A stretch of 64,000 bases of DNA. Origin: Sisyra terminalis (lineage: Eukaryota > Arthropoda > Insecta > Neuroptera > Sisyridae). The notes under the pieces were generated by a model. The model did no database searches, had not been told where the DNA came from, and was given only the letters and a program-made list of their open reading frames with translations. The stretch's first letter is position 1, and each line of letters opens with the position of its first letter. Where the stretch lies: the NCBI GenBank assembly GCA_958496175.1, contig OY292274.1:13723689-13787688 (forward strand), in the 5' to 3' direction. Of the stretch, positions 11,761-24,300 are shown one piece after another. The position numbers were made by a program, and so were the translations under genes.

Positions 11761-11986
11761 GATAAGAACCACGGACTGTTAACTCTCAAAAACGAGACAA
11801 GGATAGCCAAACTGGTTAGGATAATTGTGGAATAGCTGTATAGAGTTTTTACTGCAGATAGAAAGAGATAGAATTTCGGAATTTCTAACTCTTTCTACCT
11901 GCAGCAAACACTCTATACAGCTATTCCACAATTATCCTATCAAGTTGGGCTATTCTTAGAGAGTTAACAGCCCGTGATAAGAACCA
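11761..11986. mobile_element. 203-base foldback (hairpin) element with 11-base flanking repeats
   Basis: Bases 11772-11974 form one long inverted repeat: the left arm from CGGACTGTTAACTCTC is matched by the complement on the right arm, which ends GAGAGTTAACAGCCCG, with a turn near 11870-11885. The arms pair over nearly 100 bases with few mismatches. GATAAGAACCA occurs directly outside both ends (11761-11771 and 11976-11986), consistent with an 11-base target-site duplication. No coding capacity. Confidence 0.8.
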
Positions 11987-11999
11987 CCCTGATCGTTAT

Positions 12000-12118
12000 C
12001 CTGTTAAAAAGACATTTAAAGGTATTTTAAATGTTCAAAAAATCCATTAGAAGGTGTTTAAATGTTTTTTTTTAATGTTATGATTTCAAAATGCCTCTAA
12101 AAGCTTTTTTTAACAGGG
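12000..12118. mobile_element. Short element with inverted CCTGTTAAAAA ends
   Basis: A 119-base segment starting CCTGTTAAAAAGACATTTAA and ending with its imperfect complement (AAAAGCTTTTTTTAACAGG). It resembles a MITE or solo inverted-end fragment. No target duplication is clear. Confidence 0.4.
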
Positions 12119-15100
12119 TTAAAAACTGGTAAGTGTTGAATTCAAATCTCGTATCGAGCAAATTTTTGATATTTTTTAATACACGGATTCTTATTAACGC
12201 TAGAGTCGCGAAAGACCTTAGTAAATAACAATTAAAAAATAAAATAAAAAAATGACCATTATATCAAAATAAATTAAGTCTTCTGAGTCTTAACGTTTTT
12301 TTTTGTTACTTTGGCTTATTTCATTATCAATTTGTATGATCTACACACGCATCATATTATCATTGAAATAAGTAATGTAATTTTGTAATCGAGGAGGCCA
12401 CACCAGGCCACCATTGCAGGCTACTTAAGAAAATAGGAATGCTACCTGATAGGATTTAGGGCGCTTGCCTTTTGCATAAATGATTCAAACAATTCACGAT
12501 AAATAGGACGTCAATCCTTGCAAGTTTATGTTGTTTTCACTTAAAAATTATCAAATCTCTTTAAGAGATAACTCCATAATTTCTTAGTCTACAAACCAGG
12601 GTAAATATTTAAAACGCTAATTTGGGGGTATATCCTTTATTAACAATTAAATATTCCATGTAGTTACAGATAAGATGGATTATATATGTACACCAGTCTT
12701 CCTAATAATACAAATAATTGCGTAAATATGTTTTAAACATTGCATAAGTACATTTACTATTCATGATATATATCTAGGCTATATGTTTATTTTTTACATT
12801 GAGTTACATTTTATAAACACATACATACGGAGAAGGGAAACATATTTTAGACAGATAATCAAATTATTTGGTCGTTTAGATATTCTAGGAATATAATGAC
12901 TGGTTTCATAATTAATTGTGTCTTTAATATAGACACAGAAAATGTCAACATTCATGAGTTAGTACATACAATTTTTAATATCGATTAGTATTAGAAAGCT
13001 CGTCAAGAGATTTATTTACGTAAATCGCTATAGATAAAATAAGATAAAAACCAATAATTATTGTCGTATTGATCTGATTGCTAATTTAAAACTAAGGAAG
13101 TCATTGTCGATGAAAATATAAGGCGAAATAATAAAATTATATCATAGATTTACTTTATAATCTACCAAAATAAATAAATTGGTTCAATTTTCCCAATTTA
13201 TTAATAAATTTAAAATGTAAATATACGGTGGAGGACAACATGGTTTATATGAGAGAAGGATAATAAAAATTCTTGCTACATATTCAGCCTTTAACTCCAT
13301 AGACATGATAGGGATGTTCCAGACGTAATAACATATGACAATATGACAATCCATATAAAATACTATGATTTCTGATACTTTTTTACTTTTAAACAAGATG
13401 AGTAAAAATAACAGATTAATATTATCATTGGTTCATCCCTCATAGATACCTAGGCTTTAATATTTTTCATTAATTTAATTTTTTGACTATTTTTTTTTTT
13501 TACTTCCAAATCAAATCGTTGAGAATTTTGAAACGTTATAAATATTACTTAATTGCTTATTGGTAGAACTGTTGTATATTCTAAAAATTTCATTTCAATT
13601 TTTGATATATTTTACAAAAAATACAAATGATAAAAGTTTCAAAACAAAACTGATTAAGTGTTTAATAAATTATAAAAGTTAAGATTCGAATTGAACAAAC
13701 CTTGCTTATAATTTCGTAGTTATTTAAATTTTAATGAATTAATTAAAAAAAAATCACAATATTCTTTCAATTGTATTTGTAATTTTAATTTAACATATAT
13801 ATTTGTTATATAGCGATGTCAAGCAAAATTTGGTGATAAAGCTTTAAGTAGGAGTATTTTTTCAAAAAAAGTTTTCAGAGCTCCATGGCGATTATGCAAT
13901 AAAACTATTAAGAGTTTGATTTTTTTGATTTTTTGGAAATCGTTTGTGACCTAGAAATTCAATCCAAAAAATGAATTTATTTGCATACAGTATTTATATA
14001 CAATATTTAAAAATGTAAAGAGAAAAGACTTTGGCACATTTGAAAAGTGGAAATCGTTTGTGAATATTCAAAATGAAATTAAAGTTGATGATTTTTTAAA
14101 AAAATATTATTAATTCAATTAATTATGGAAAAACGATATTACTGTTTGACCTCCAAAATGTTTATTAATGTTTATTTTTTAATAGAACAAAAACACAATT
14201 TGAACATAATTCCATCTGATGTATTAATTTTATTACAAAGTTACCAGAAGTACTCCGCACTAGAAATTCAAGTTATGCTTAAAAGTTCATTAAAATTTCT
14301 CAAGTTTAAATATAAATTGGTCATTGGTGAAAAATAGCATTCCTTTGAAATTCAAAATTATTAAACTTTTACCAAATATTTACGAACGGGTTGTTCATTC
14401 ATCTACCATTCATGATTAAGAGAATATCCCAAAATGTGCTAATTGTATTATAGTTATTCATTTTAAAGATAACTTTCAAAATGAAAATATGGGCCAATTG
14501 ACCCATAGATATTTAGACAAAAAACGTTTTTAGCGTTTTTAGCAAAAAACGTTATTCTAGCAATTCTGTATTATTGGCTATGAACTTTCAAAATTCTAAA
14601 CGATTTGTTTTACAAATAAAAATAAAGAAAGTCTTAATCAAAATACTAAACCAGTGATTAATATTAGTTTTTTTCATTCATTAAACCATACAGCGACACC
14701 CTGAACTTAATTTTTTTCGATTATGAAATGCAACGGGTTAAGACTGAAAAGTAAGAATAATAACATTTATGTAATATATTTTTCCGTTATCACATGGCAC
14801 AAGAATATTAATCTATTCAATTAAATATTGAAGTCAGTTTTTTAATGTCATAGATAATTTATAAAATTCACCTACTTATTATATATATATTATATATGTT
14901 TTACTTACGAAACATTTAAAAATACACTTGTTACATATAATTACATTTAGATTAACTATACATTTTTGAAGCCATTCTTATTATAATTTACATTAATATA
15001 TATATATTTTTTAAACTTATAATAAACATATATATTTCATATAATATTTTTTAATATATTATTAGTGTTTTGGTTTAGTTACACATCAACAATATTTTAC

Positions 15101-15144
15101 AAATACTGCAGAAAGTGAAATCACTGATTAATTTAATTTTTAAT

Positions 15145-15339
15145 TTAAACACAACTTTCCGGTCCTGGAATTGTGTCTGTGATGATGTGATCTCGACGAA
15201 GAGTTCCCATGTGAGAAGTGGAGTAGTGTTGAGGGGGTCGGGCTCTGTTTCTCACTCGACCAAGAGTGGTCGAACCTCCAGCAATTCCCAATGTTGTACT
15301 AAGGGGGCTCGTACCCATCGATTCAGGTGTAGGAATAGT
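15145..15339 (-). CDS. side-family receptor, last coding exon (cytoplasmic tail)
   Basis: Encodes 64 residues: TIPTPESMGTSPLSTTLG, then a Ser/Thr-, Pro- and Arg-rich stretch (LGRVRNRARPPQHY) and the terminus TIPGPESCV. Acceptor AG at 15340-15341; stop TAA complementary to 15145-15147. The final S-C-V fits a class I PDZ-binding motif. The exon is 9.8 kb from the previous one but keeps the phase and the family C-terminus, so it is genuine. A plus-strand frame overlapping it is a shadow. Confidence 0.88.
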   Translation of the reverse strand, partial: TIPTPESMGTSPLSTTLGIAGGSTTLGRVRNRARPPQHYSTSHMGTLRRDHIITDTIPGPESCV

Positions 15340-18300
15340 CTGTAAATTTAAACGGATTTAGTGTGGATTGAAGAAGTTTTGCTTTGGTAAATTATATCAT
15401 TGATTCATGCAAATTTATATTACAGTTTAATAAAACAATTAGTTTCAGAAGAATGAGAATACATTAAGGTAAACAACATAATATGCTTTGAGAGTGCAGT
15501 TTTGCAGTATTTTTGAAATAACTATTGAAGCAAAAAGTAAGGTTGTGATTTAAATGCAAAAAAAAAATAATAAGAATTGTGATTTGATTGTAAAATATTT
15601 ATTTACATTAATTTAAAATTTTATTTGTATTGAATTTTAATTATTATTATTTTAAATATCGATATTAACACCAATATTTTATTCCTATTTCAATGGAGAC
15701 AATGAAATTATAACAATCTATTTTTCATTAGAGCACCTTAAAATAAACATTTAATTAAAGAATTTAATTTAATCTACACGATTTTTTTTTTTTGACAAAA
15801 ATAAAGTTAATATTAATCCAGGTATTACTAGTTTTGGATTTTACCTGTCGGTAATGGATTAATAATTGATTTATTCGAATGAGAAAATAATACTAAAATC
15901 TTTATTATTATCAATGATAAACAACTTTATTGACTCATTTCCAACATTTAAAAAAAACATTATCTGAAACTGAATTCAATGAAACTGTTGGAAAATACAA
16001 ATATTAGTTACTAATTATAGCAAACCGATATGCGTTTGAAAGAGCTTTTATTTGAGCTTTGTTATTACATTCGAGACTTGAAAATGGCTCAAATAGCCTA
16101 TATTTAAGATTTAAATGTCTACTAACGAGATACATCGTAAAAGTGTTGGTAGGACAAAATAATGAATTATAATGGTGTTATTAAAGAAAATAAAAAGACT
16201 TTAAGATTGCAAAAGAAAAAGATTAGCGTTTGGATTTCATAAAATTTGAACACTTAGCCGAGAAAGTTTTAATTAGATGAGTGAATAAATTAAATACGAC
16301 AGGATGTATTAGATATAATAAAGCAGGTATTTTTGTCGAGTAACGATGTAGGATACGCTTGTCGAGGAAGAAGATAATGCCATTAGAACAAACACAGAAC
16401 GTACATTAGGTTGATCATTAGAAGGATGTGTTTGTTTGACAATAAAGCAAATTAAATTTAACCTCCCAGTTTGGATTACATTATCGGATGGCTTGACGCT
16501 ATAAACTTGTAATAGCTGGAATTGTCGCAGATACCACTTTAATGTCCATTCATTAAGAATGATTCAGATCAAAATTAAATTGCTGTTTCCAGCAGTCAAC
16601 CGCCCCAGAGCTGACGAGGGTGGTAAGACATCGAACCATCTACCCATTCCGACCAACACTTTATATTAGTACCCCTAATTGGTTTTCAGTTTATTTGCCA
16701 TAATCATTTGCGTAATAAATGATTATATTTCCCGAAGATAATTGAATTGAAATTACGTTTTCTTACTTCCCGACTTTGGACTCTTAGCGTCGTTTTAATT
16801 TTGTTTTTATCTTAAACTGATCAGTTCTATGTAATTTCACTAACTCAATCTCATCTAATTGGATAAACTGCTTAAAAGTGCCATAATTTCGCAGAGAAAT
16901 CAGCCATTATAGCGTCTAAATCTCTACGTTCATTTATCATTTTATAATCAAGATTAGGCCACGTTTTCGCTTGCAGAAATAAAAGTATCGCAACTTGTTC
17001 AAATAATTTTAAATTTGAAAGTTTAAATGCTAAAAACTTTCACGTTATGTTTCATATTTCACCTTATGAATTACTCATATACTTCTGGGATATATTAATG
17101 CAACTATTATAATTTATATTCAACTATAATTTATATGGTGAGTATGCATGCAAAAACTAGAATTGAACTAACTTCGTTAAAAAGTTGTTACAGTAACTAT
17201 AATTGGACGTTTTACATAAGGTCTTTCTTTGATTTTTTTAAAAAAATACACAATATTCTTCCGTTGGTTTTCATTATTTTTAAATACCTGTTGGTAATAA
17301 TTTTTCGTAATAGTTTTCTCTAAAAAAATTTCTGTCCTTGAAACTATAATTAACAACTTATATTATTTTATTAATCTTTTATCAGAGTTCATCAAAATTC
17401 TGAAAACATTTTTGCAAACTTTCAATTACGGATTTGGACTGTAGGTCACTTATAAGATTATCAGAGTAATAATTAAATTGGTGATTTCGAAAAGTTGTAA
17501 ATGCTTTTTCTTCCCAAAACGTTGGTTTTTCAAATAAGTTTTTTGTGTATTAAAGTATTGAGAAGCTTAAGTATTGAGAAGGGTGAACAAAAAAAAAAAA
17601 AAATGGTGTGGTGAGAAAAGAAAAACTAACAGAACAGCTTAAATTCTTAAAAGTAAAAGGTGCAAAGTGAATATTGTAGGGCATTGGAACATTGGAAGAA
17701 TCTAAGAAAAAGGAAATAAAAAGATTGGAATTTTGGATTCGTTGGAAAGAGAAAAAACTAGATATTCAGGATCTGAAGGATCCGTCAAGGATATAGACAA
17801 CTTTGGAGCAAAGGACTTCAGAAAAAATATGATTATATAATAGATTTTTAGTATTAATACGATTTATACCGATATTAATGATCAAAAATCTTTATTCTAC
17901 CTTTGAAAATTTTCATAAACATTAAGAATTATAAAAAATTGGCCATTTATATTTTTATATAAAACAGGAATTTATAAGCTATAAAATTGATTTGGAATTA
18001 TTTAAGCAATGTAGGATAAATTTATACTGCAAAATTTATTCAAGTAGATACTGGATATTTTATCAAAAATAAAATATTTACAATGTATTTTTAGAAATTG
18101 GTTGAATTCTTTTGATTGGTTGCCATGAAATTTTTTTAATAGTAAAAAAATAAAAAACCTTCATATTCGTATTGAAAAACCATTGGCTTCAAAGAAACCA
18201 TCCACATTTAATCAATAGACGAATACTAATGTTAGAATATTTAATTAAACATAATATTATAATATTGATATGATTTTCTTGATTTTTAATAGAAAGATCA

Positions 18301-21300
18301 GAAACTAATGTAATTTTTTATGTTAAAAAAAAAATTACTTTCGAACCAATGATATAATCACCCTGAATATAATCTAGTGTACAAACTTTTGATGCCAAAT
18401 TTGTAACAATCGACTGATTACTTATAAAAAAAAGGTATTTGAATATTGTATTTTGTATATGATTTAAGTGTTCAATATCTTTAATCGTTGAGAAAACCTT
18501 GCAGCGATTGAAATAATTGTGGTGGGTGAAGCAATATTTTCAACTCTTAATTTATTTATTTTTTCAGTAGAGGATTCTGCATTATCATGTTGCAGAATAT
18601 AGTTTTTTCTATTGATAATTCATAAAAAGTTTTGGGTACTTGATTAGTTGACCAAGATTGATAAGAAATATTTGACAAATCTTCGACTGTCTGACATGGC
18701 ATTTGGTACCACTTTCTTCCATAACATTTTATTGCTGTAAGTTTTATTTATGAGTTGAGGAACTCAAAATTATCGAATTTAAACTAAAAAAAAAACTTAT
18801 TTGGTTTTAATGAACATCAAATGCACTCAGATAAATATTAAAAATATTTTCTTAGTGGCTTTGCGTTACTATCCTGTAAAACTCGAAGAGTATAAAATAC
18901 CGAATTTGTATTCCTTCGGGCATTGGTCTAAGTATATCAATATAAACTTTAGAAAAATAAACATTTTTTTATCTTCTAAGAGTTAACAAGTCACTTTAAT
19001 CATAAAATGTCTTCAGTACAACTTCGAAATATCTTATAAGCCGATTAATGGCAAATGAATGTCTATAAGCTCAGAAACGACATTACTTTCTGATCGCCTC
19101 AATATTAAAGTAATTCTGATTTACGTAATGTATCTTTACCAAACCAAATACTTCAGTGAAAATATTTTACATATAATTTTTGATTTACATAAAAATACTT
19201 CAAAATAGAATAATTCTTTATGGCTTGAGTTAAGTTAAAAACTCATAAGAATTCAATATTTGTTGTTAAGCTCTTCAAAGTTTCTAACATTTGACAAAAT
19301 TGGAGTGATTGAATTACATTTTAATACAACTTTAAGTACGCAGTTTGTCTTCCAATATTTATCAATTTAAAATTCCTATATAAGTCACATTTGTATTTGT
19401 AAAGCTTTTCAATCGTGAATTTTTTAATTGTTATACTGATTTGAAACCAAATCAAGATTCTACATTAACTTTGATTCATGGAATAACGCAAGAATAATCT
19501 AATAGCACTTCGTTCTTATTAAAACGTCACGTACGAAAAGTTTTGTCTTTATATAGTTTCTTCTCGAAGTTTTAAAATTTCGTATTACGATTTTAATGAA
19601 GTTAAAAGCTGTGTTGATTACTAAGTAAATTAGACCAAGCATTTTATTTCTTTTAAATAAACTTTTATATTTGTTGTAAACGGAAACAAATAAAAAAAAG
19701 GACACTTTTAATAAGAATAAATTAATTTTACAAGTGATCAATTTTTGAATAAAATATTAATTTATTATTTGAATATACGTTTTTTTTTGGTTCTAATACA
19801 TTTTTAGTGCTACATTAGATTAAAGTGCAAACCTACCAGTGATAAAATTTGCGTCCCATTTACTCGGGAAGTATTCATTTTATACGAATTTAAAGGACAT
19901 AAACTGTTCTATGTGAAATTTTATGTATTTTCTCCGGTTTTTGTATTATTCATGAACATTTTTTTTGGACATTTACACAACCGTAAACTTAACTTTACAA
20001 ATGGGTGTTTAGCTATCGATATTTCAGTAATCCATATAAAAATAAATTGCACTTATTCTGAGAATGCAATGGTAAAAAATAGTTGTTCCTAAAGTTTTTT
20101 TATTTTAATATATTGACTTTACATTAAGTCAAAAGATAATTTAACAGTTTTGTTTTACTAAGGGTTCGAAAATTAGAGCAGGCGCCAAAGGAAGTTGAGT
20201 ATGCAAAATATGATGACCGGTAACTTTGCTCCAATTCTTTTACCTGAGACACCAAATAAAAAGAAAATCCAGGTTGCCGGGAACTGTGCTGGTCCTTGTA
20301 CATGGAATCGAACTGGTATCGCAAGTTATACCAGTGAAGAGAAAATAAGACGTCATGAATAAGCATTATCAAAGCAGGAGAATGTCTGTATTTCGACCTC
20401 CTTTGCAGAAGTAAGTGTTTCAAGAAGCCAAAATATTCGTTGTCATCAAGAACTGATTTCAAATTTGGAAAAGATCTGACATATTTAATTTGTGGTAAAC
20501 AAAAAAAAAAAAGGAAACAAAACCCTTTTTGTAGGTTCTGAAATTTCAGCGGCGGAACAAAGTTTCAAACTACCCAAAGAAAACATGATAATGTTTTCAC
20601 AAAAATTGGCACTTGCAAACACCCAGATGATTGCTTTACAATGGAAGTAAGGTATCATAAACACTGTTAGCGGTGGTTATCTGCAACCACCAAGAAATTC
20701 AGAAAATCCAGCAGGTAGACCTACAATTAAAATATCACATGACATACTTATAGGATAATTTGAATAGCTGATTGATGAAATAAAACATCATTAATTAACC
20801 TCTCATTCTTCTGGAGTGTCATTATTGTCAAGAAATTCTTCACTTCCAAGAAAGTATGTAGCCTTCAGTACCGATTTATAAGAAAAGTAGATGTTTATTG
20901 AAAAATAATCAAAACATTTTACAATTTGATAATTTGCTCTGGGTTCTGTGTAGATTGTAATACAACCAAATAGGAAGTAATTTTTGCCGAATATCTTCAA
21001 ATTCAATATCAGGGTGAACTCCATTTCAACAAATACTATTGTCTACAATCTCACTTGTTTCAATTGTTGGATTTAGTCCGATCATACCTTAGCTATCGAC
21101 TTCCAAAGACGTTTTGTATACCGCTATAAAAATTATGTCAACGTAAGTCTGGCAAAAATAACACTTCTTTCGTGCGCGTATGGCAATATATCTTATCGCA
21201 AAAAATATTCAACAAACAAATCAAGAATTTGACAATTTGATATTGAGTATCGGATCGTAGCATTTACAACAAAAATTTTTACGATGCTTCGGCCAATATC

Positions 21301-24300
21301 TAGAAAGGAGTGGACTCGATAGTTTATTAATGAAGTCGATATTTACAGGGCCGGCGCTAAGGTCCTCAATGCCCGCATGCAATTTTTATCCTAGCGCGCC
21401 CTATTATTTTAAAACTTTTTAACAGTTTCGTATCATTAAAATTATATACAAAATTACATTAAATTTTTTAATTACTGTTTAATAAATCTCGATTTAGTAC
21501 ACAAAAATTGGATATAATGGTTTTAACATCTAATTCTGCACATACATAATTCTCAATGCTAAATAACGCCAAACTATTTAGCCTATCTTGTGACATAATT
21601 GTTCTTAAGTAAGTTTTAATCAATTTAAATTTAGAAAAACAACATTCGCCACTTGTTACACTAACAGGTAAAGTAAACAGTACTCTTAAGGCAGTTGAAA
21701 AGTTAGGGAGAGCTAAATTATTGGATACAATATAATTAATAATATCAAAAGGTTTTCGAATATTAAAATCATTCTTCTGAAAAATATCCCGGAAAGCACA
21801 CAACTCATCAAATAACTCTATTGCATTTACATCTTTACTGTCGCCGTCCTTTAAAATACTCTCTAAATCGTTACAATATTTTCTTAAAGATTCATTATTT
21901 CATTATATTCATTATTTCATTTTATATTCATTATATCTTTAATTGTTCAAAACGATCGTTTGTCGAACACATTGCAACATCTGAAAGCTTATAAAATACA
22001 TTGATTTTAAATTTATCTAGTGGAGATCGAAGCGATTCGTCGGGTTGTTTATAATCAAATTGTCGTGTATTATTTCGTTGTCGCACTTCCGAACTATTTT
22101 TAAATCCTTGTTCTTCATCCACTTCTTCGTTCAGTTCTTTTGCTGTTTTAAGAGCATCCTTAAATTTCAGTTCTGATCGATAATCTTGCAAAAATATTTT
22201 TAAATTTTCAATTGATTCTAATGCATGTGTAATATTAATATTTGGGCCTTGAAACATTCTACTTACAGGATTTATTCTATTGAGCAAGTCATGCCAAATT
22301 ATAAGAGAGCAAAGAAGTTTGTAGTCATTTATTTTTAAATAATACTCGTGCTTCATGTTGAATTTTTTTATTAAAATTTTCATTATTTACAATATCAAAA
22401 AGTGCATCGTAAACTTCTCCTAACTGATATCGTAAGGGCCGAATTGCAATAATCTTATTTTCCCATCATGTATCTGATGGTTGTTTTAAAGTTAAAGTGA
22501 CGAATATTATATATGCGCGTGATGAAATTATTTCTTTCAGACTCTCGCGTAACAAAACAACACCAATTAATGGTGAGAAAAAGAAATGGAAAACTCAATA
22601 TTTGAAAAATGATCCAAATTGAGCTTTTTCTTTGAATAGCGTTTCCCGGGAAAATATGCAAGCTATGAAAATTTTTCTTTCGGAATTCTCGAACGATAAA
22701 AAAAAACACCAATTAATGGTGCAAAAAAATTTCAATATTGGGGCATTTCACGTGAAGCGGACAGCGAAAAAAAAGTAATGTCCTGAAATTTGTTCATATT
22801 TGACATAATTGTACTTCTAGTAAGTATGAATGTGGATACAAAATATTTTCTTTGAATGATGATTATTTGCCAAGTTTTACGCTTCTAAAGAATTGTCATT
22901 TTTCAAATTCGTATTTTTTGAAAAAAAAAATTCGTATTAATTTTTTTTTATTATATTAAATATGGCGGTTTAAATAGAAAATTAACTGTTCTTTCTAAGT
23001 AAAAAATAAAACTGGACATTTTTTTTTAATATACAAAACCGGAAGTAAACTTTTCAAATCAGAATTTAAGTAACTTCGACCGTTTTGATTTTTTGTTTCA
23101 AAATATAGCCTAAAGTACACTTATGATACACCAAAAGTTTCATAATGGGATCTGCAATAGTTTAGGAGATACAGGAATTAAAGTACATACGTGTCGTACT
23201 GAGCATTGTACCCTAGCTTCCTTAGGTCAACTGGTTTACGCGATATAACACTAAAACGCTGCAATAATTATATTTACTATTCTATATAAGCGTATTTGAT
23301 GCTCTAACAATGTTGTTGGGTAATTATTATTCAAATTAAAATAGTACTTGTTGAAAAAAAACTTTAGTAGGAAACAGTAGTTTAATGGCTAAACCCCATG
23401 TTAAACTTAAACTTTCATTTCCCCTCAATTTTCCAAGTGATCGTACCCCTTCACCAGCAAATTTGTATAAAATTGTTTTAATGAAGAGAGGAGAGAATAT
23501 ATTTTCTAAAAATATGCAGTGGAAGGGGTACGATCACTTGGAAAATTGAGGGGAAATGAAAGTTTAAGTTTAACATGGGGTTTATGGAGCACGTTCACTC
23601 TAGTCATTTAACGTCTTTGGCTAACAGACGAATTTATTACTTATCACGAAATTTATTTTAAACTATTACTTCCTATTTATATTTTTTTCAATAAGTACTA
23701 TTTTAATTTGAATAAGAACTACCCAACAACATTTTTAGAGCACTAAATATGCGTAAGTAGGGTAGTAAATATAAATATTGCAGCGTTTTAGTGTTATATC
23801 GCGTAAACCAGTTGACCCTCAAAACGACACGTTTGTACTTTAATTCCTGTATCTCCTAAACTATTGCAGATCTCATTATGAAACTTTTGGTGTATCATAA
23901 GTGTACTTTAGGCTATATTTTGAAACAAAAAATCAAAAATCAAAATGGTCAAAGTTACTAAAATTCTTATTTGAAAAGTTTACTTCCGGTTTTGTATATT
24001 AAAAAAATAAAAATGTCCAGTTTTATTGTTTACTTAGAAAGAACAGTTAATTTTCTATTTAAACCGCCATATTTAATATAATTAAAAAAAATTAATACGA
24101 TTTTTTTTTTCAAAAAATACGAATTTGAAAAACGACAATTCTTTAGAAGCGTATAACTTGACAAATAATCATCATTCGAAGAAAATATTTTGTATCCACA
24201 TTCATACCTACTAGAAGTACAATTATGCCAAATATGAACAAATTTCAGAACATTACTTTTTTTTTCGTTGTCCGCTTCAAGTGAACTGCCCCTATTTGGA

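Larger units (their letters stand above)
11036..15144. other. Intergenic region upstream of PRPF39 and downstream of the side-family gene
   Basis: About 4.1 kb of A+T-rich DNA. It contains the hairpin element at 11772-11974, a small inverted-end element at 12000-12118 and a CRE-containing repeat end at 11540-11590. The right part, next to 15145, must contain the 3' UTR and poly(A) site of the side-family gene. I see no convincing gene; short frames at 13184-13396 and 14125-14337 lack any recognisable feature. Confidence 0.5.

Noticed and set aside
15115..15345. 76-residue plus-strand frame rich in Ser and Cys
   Set aside because: It is the antisense shadow of the last side-family exon, whose splice sites and C-terminus fit.
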